Shown here piece after piece: positions 63,344 through 64,000 of a DNA stretch of 64,000 nt. Origin of the DNA: Flavobacterium sp. ALD4 (lineage in GTDB: Bacteria > Bacteroidota > Bacteroidia > Flavobacteriales > Flavobacteriaceae); NCBI RefSeq assembly GCF_002836475.1, contig NZ_PJBJ01000023.1, positions 124,001 to 188,000 of the forward strand. Reading direction: 5' to 3'. The translations under genes were made by a program, and so were the position numbers. The notes under the pieces were generated by a model. The model made no database searches. It was given only the letters and a program-made list of their open reading frames with translations, and was not told the DNA's origin. Numbering within the stretch: position 1 is the first letter of the stretch; the number at the start of each line of letters is the position of its first letter.

Positions 63344-64000
63344 TTAAAAAAGACTCCCATTATTGAAAATCCAATCAATTTCGGTTTTACCACTTGCCTT
63401 CAAATAGGAATTTGTTTTACTGAAATGTTTGTTTCCAAACCATTTTCCCTGATTTGCACTCATTGGCGACGGATGTCCCGACTCTATTACTACATGTTTG
63501 TTGCGGTCTATTTTAAGTCCTTTTTTATTCGCAAAATTACCCCAAAGCAAAAACACTACCTGTTCCTTACCATCTGAAATCTTTTGAATTACCGCATCTG
63601 TAAAAAGGTTCCATTTTAAATGTTTGTGACTATTGGGAGTATTCTCTCTTACTGTTAAAGAAGCGTTTAAAAGTAAAACACCCTGCTTTGCCCAAGGCTC
63701 TAAATTACCGGATCCCGGTAAAAAAATAGTTCCTAAGTCATCACTTATCTCCTTGAAAATGTTTCGCAACGAAGGTGGTATCCGTATTCCATCATTTACA
63801 GAAAAAGCCAGTCCGTTAGCCTCCCCTTTTCCATGATAGGGATCCTGACCAATGATTACTACTTTTAGCTTATGAAAACTGCAGTAATTAAAAGTGGAAA
63901 AAACAAGGTCCTTGGGCGGATAACAGGCATGAAGTTTATATTCTTCATCCGCATTTTCCATTAAATTATGAAAGTACGGCTTTTCAATTTCATCTGCTAA
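63344..64000 (-). CDS. ung: Uracil-DNA glycosylase, 5' end outside window
   Basis: At least 218 residues visible; the frame is open to base 64000, and residues LADEIEKPYFHNLMENA at the edge match the UNG N-terminal region, so only a short start is missing. Family-1 motifs: GQDPYHGKGEANGLAFSV (catalytic Asp), LLLNASLTVRENTPNSH, LLWGNFA, and HPSPMSANQG (His). It removes uracil from DNA in base-excision repair. Confidence 0.96.
   Translation of the reverse strand, partial: LADEIEKPYFHNLMENADEEYKLHACYPPKDLVFSTFNYCSFHKLKVVIIGQDPYHGKGEANGLAFSVNDGIRIPPSLRNIFKEISDDLGTIFLPGSGNLEPWAKQGVLLLNASLTVRENTPNSHKHLKWNLFTDAVIQKISDGKEQVVFLLWGNFANKKGLKIDRNKHVVIESGHPSPMSANQGKWFGNKHFSKTNSYLKASGKTEIDWIFNNGSLF

Noticed and set aside
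63230..63577. 115-codon plus-strand ORF near the right edge
   Set aside because: Mostly antisense to ung and without family features.
1..64000. tRNA, rRNA, CRISPR arrays and intact insertion sequences
   Set aside because: None could be recognised: no cloverleaf with a TTCRANYC arm, no regular spaced repeats, no transposase motif.

Overview
The window looks like a chromosomal segment of a Flavobacterium-type member of the Bacteroidota. It is AT-rich. Promoters carry the Bacteroidota -7 box TAnnTTTG (near 4387, 15880, 15988, 27882, 34738, 62686). The gene set is typical: a fused lpxC/fabZ, two LpxD-like acyltransferases, PorX (the type IX secretion regulator), Na+-NQR, and an N-terminal HAD + IGPD HisB. 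No rRNA, tRNA, CRISPR array or intact insertion sequence was seen.

Layout. 1-4400 (minus): the start of the histidine operon hisG-hisD-hisC-hisB, preceded by a 19-residue His-rich leader peptide and a transcription attenuator. 4446-4967: a DUF2231-like membrane protein. 5160-15793 (minus): a compact ~10.6 kb run made of a thioredoxin-like protein, an ApbE flavin transferase, a Cys-tailed DUF4266 lipoprotein, a DUF3570 barrel-like protein, a response regulator, a histidine kinase, a CzcA-type RND pump fused in frame to a TolC-like factor, and its adaptor. This is the most interesting gene system here: it joins an envelope redox/flavinylation cassette to metal sensing and efflux, with a palindrome upstream placed like an operator. 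16013-26757: an LtaS-like sulfatase, an S1/P1-type nuclease/phospholipase, a decayed membrane gene, YeiH and a LysR regulator, a VWA protein, FabG, and an NhaC-family transporter behind a SAM-I-like riboswitch core, then a GIY-YIG-like protein. 26973-34566 (minus): sucD, an NTF2-like protein, the lipid A genes lpxD2/lpxA/lpxC-fabZ/lpxD with efp inserted, and an HD hydrolase. 34757-40953 (plus): a MarR-type regulator and an AcrAB-TolC-type drug efflux operon. 41082-44754 (minus): a chromate transporter, a GyrI-like protein, a dipeptidase and an acetyltransferase.

44755-49668 is an accessory zone of decaying genes: a frameshifted serine hydrolase, two overlapping remnants and small membrane proteins. 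It also holds an intact RelA/SpoT synthetase gene flanked by 10-bp inverted repeats. 49669-57154 carries nqrABCDEF, an apbE and a convergent NqrM-like gene. 57327-63073 holds a CBS protein, porX, tsaE, an acetyltransferase, ald and a DUF4258 protein. The window ends inside ung.

Three copies of a related structured intergenic element (24554, 49319, 58040) are dispersed through the window. They share a GAT..AGYGR..CC block, a variable hairpin and an AGA-T tail, and may be a lineage-specific RNA or mobile repeat.
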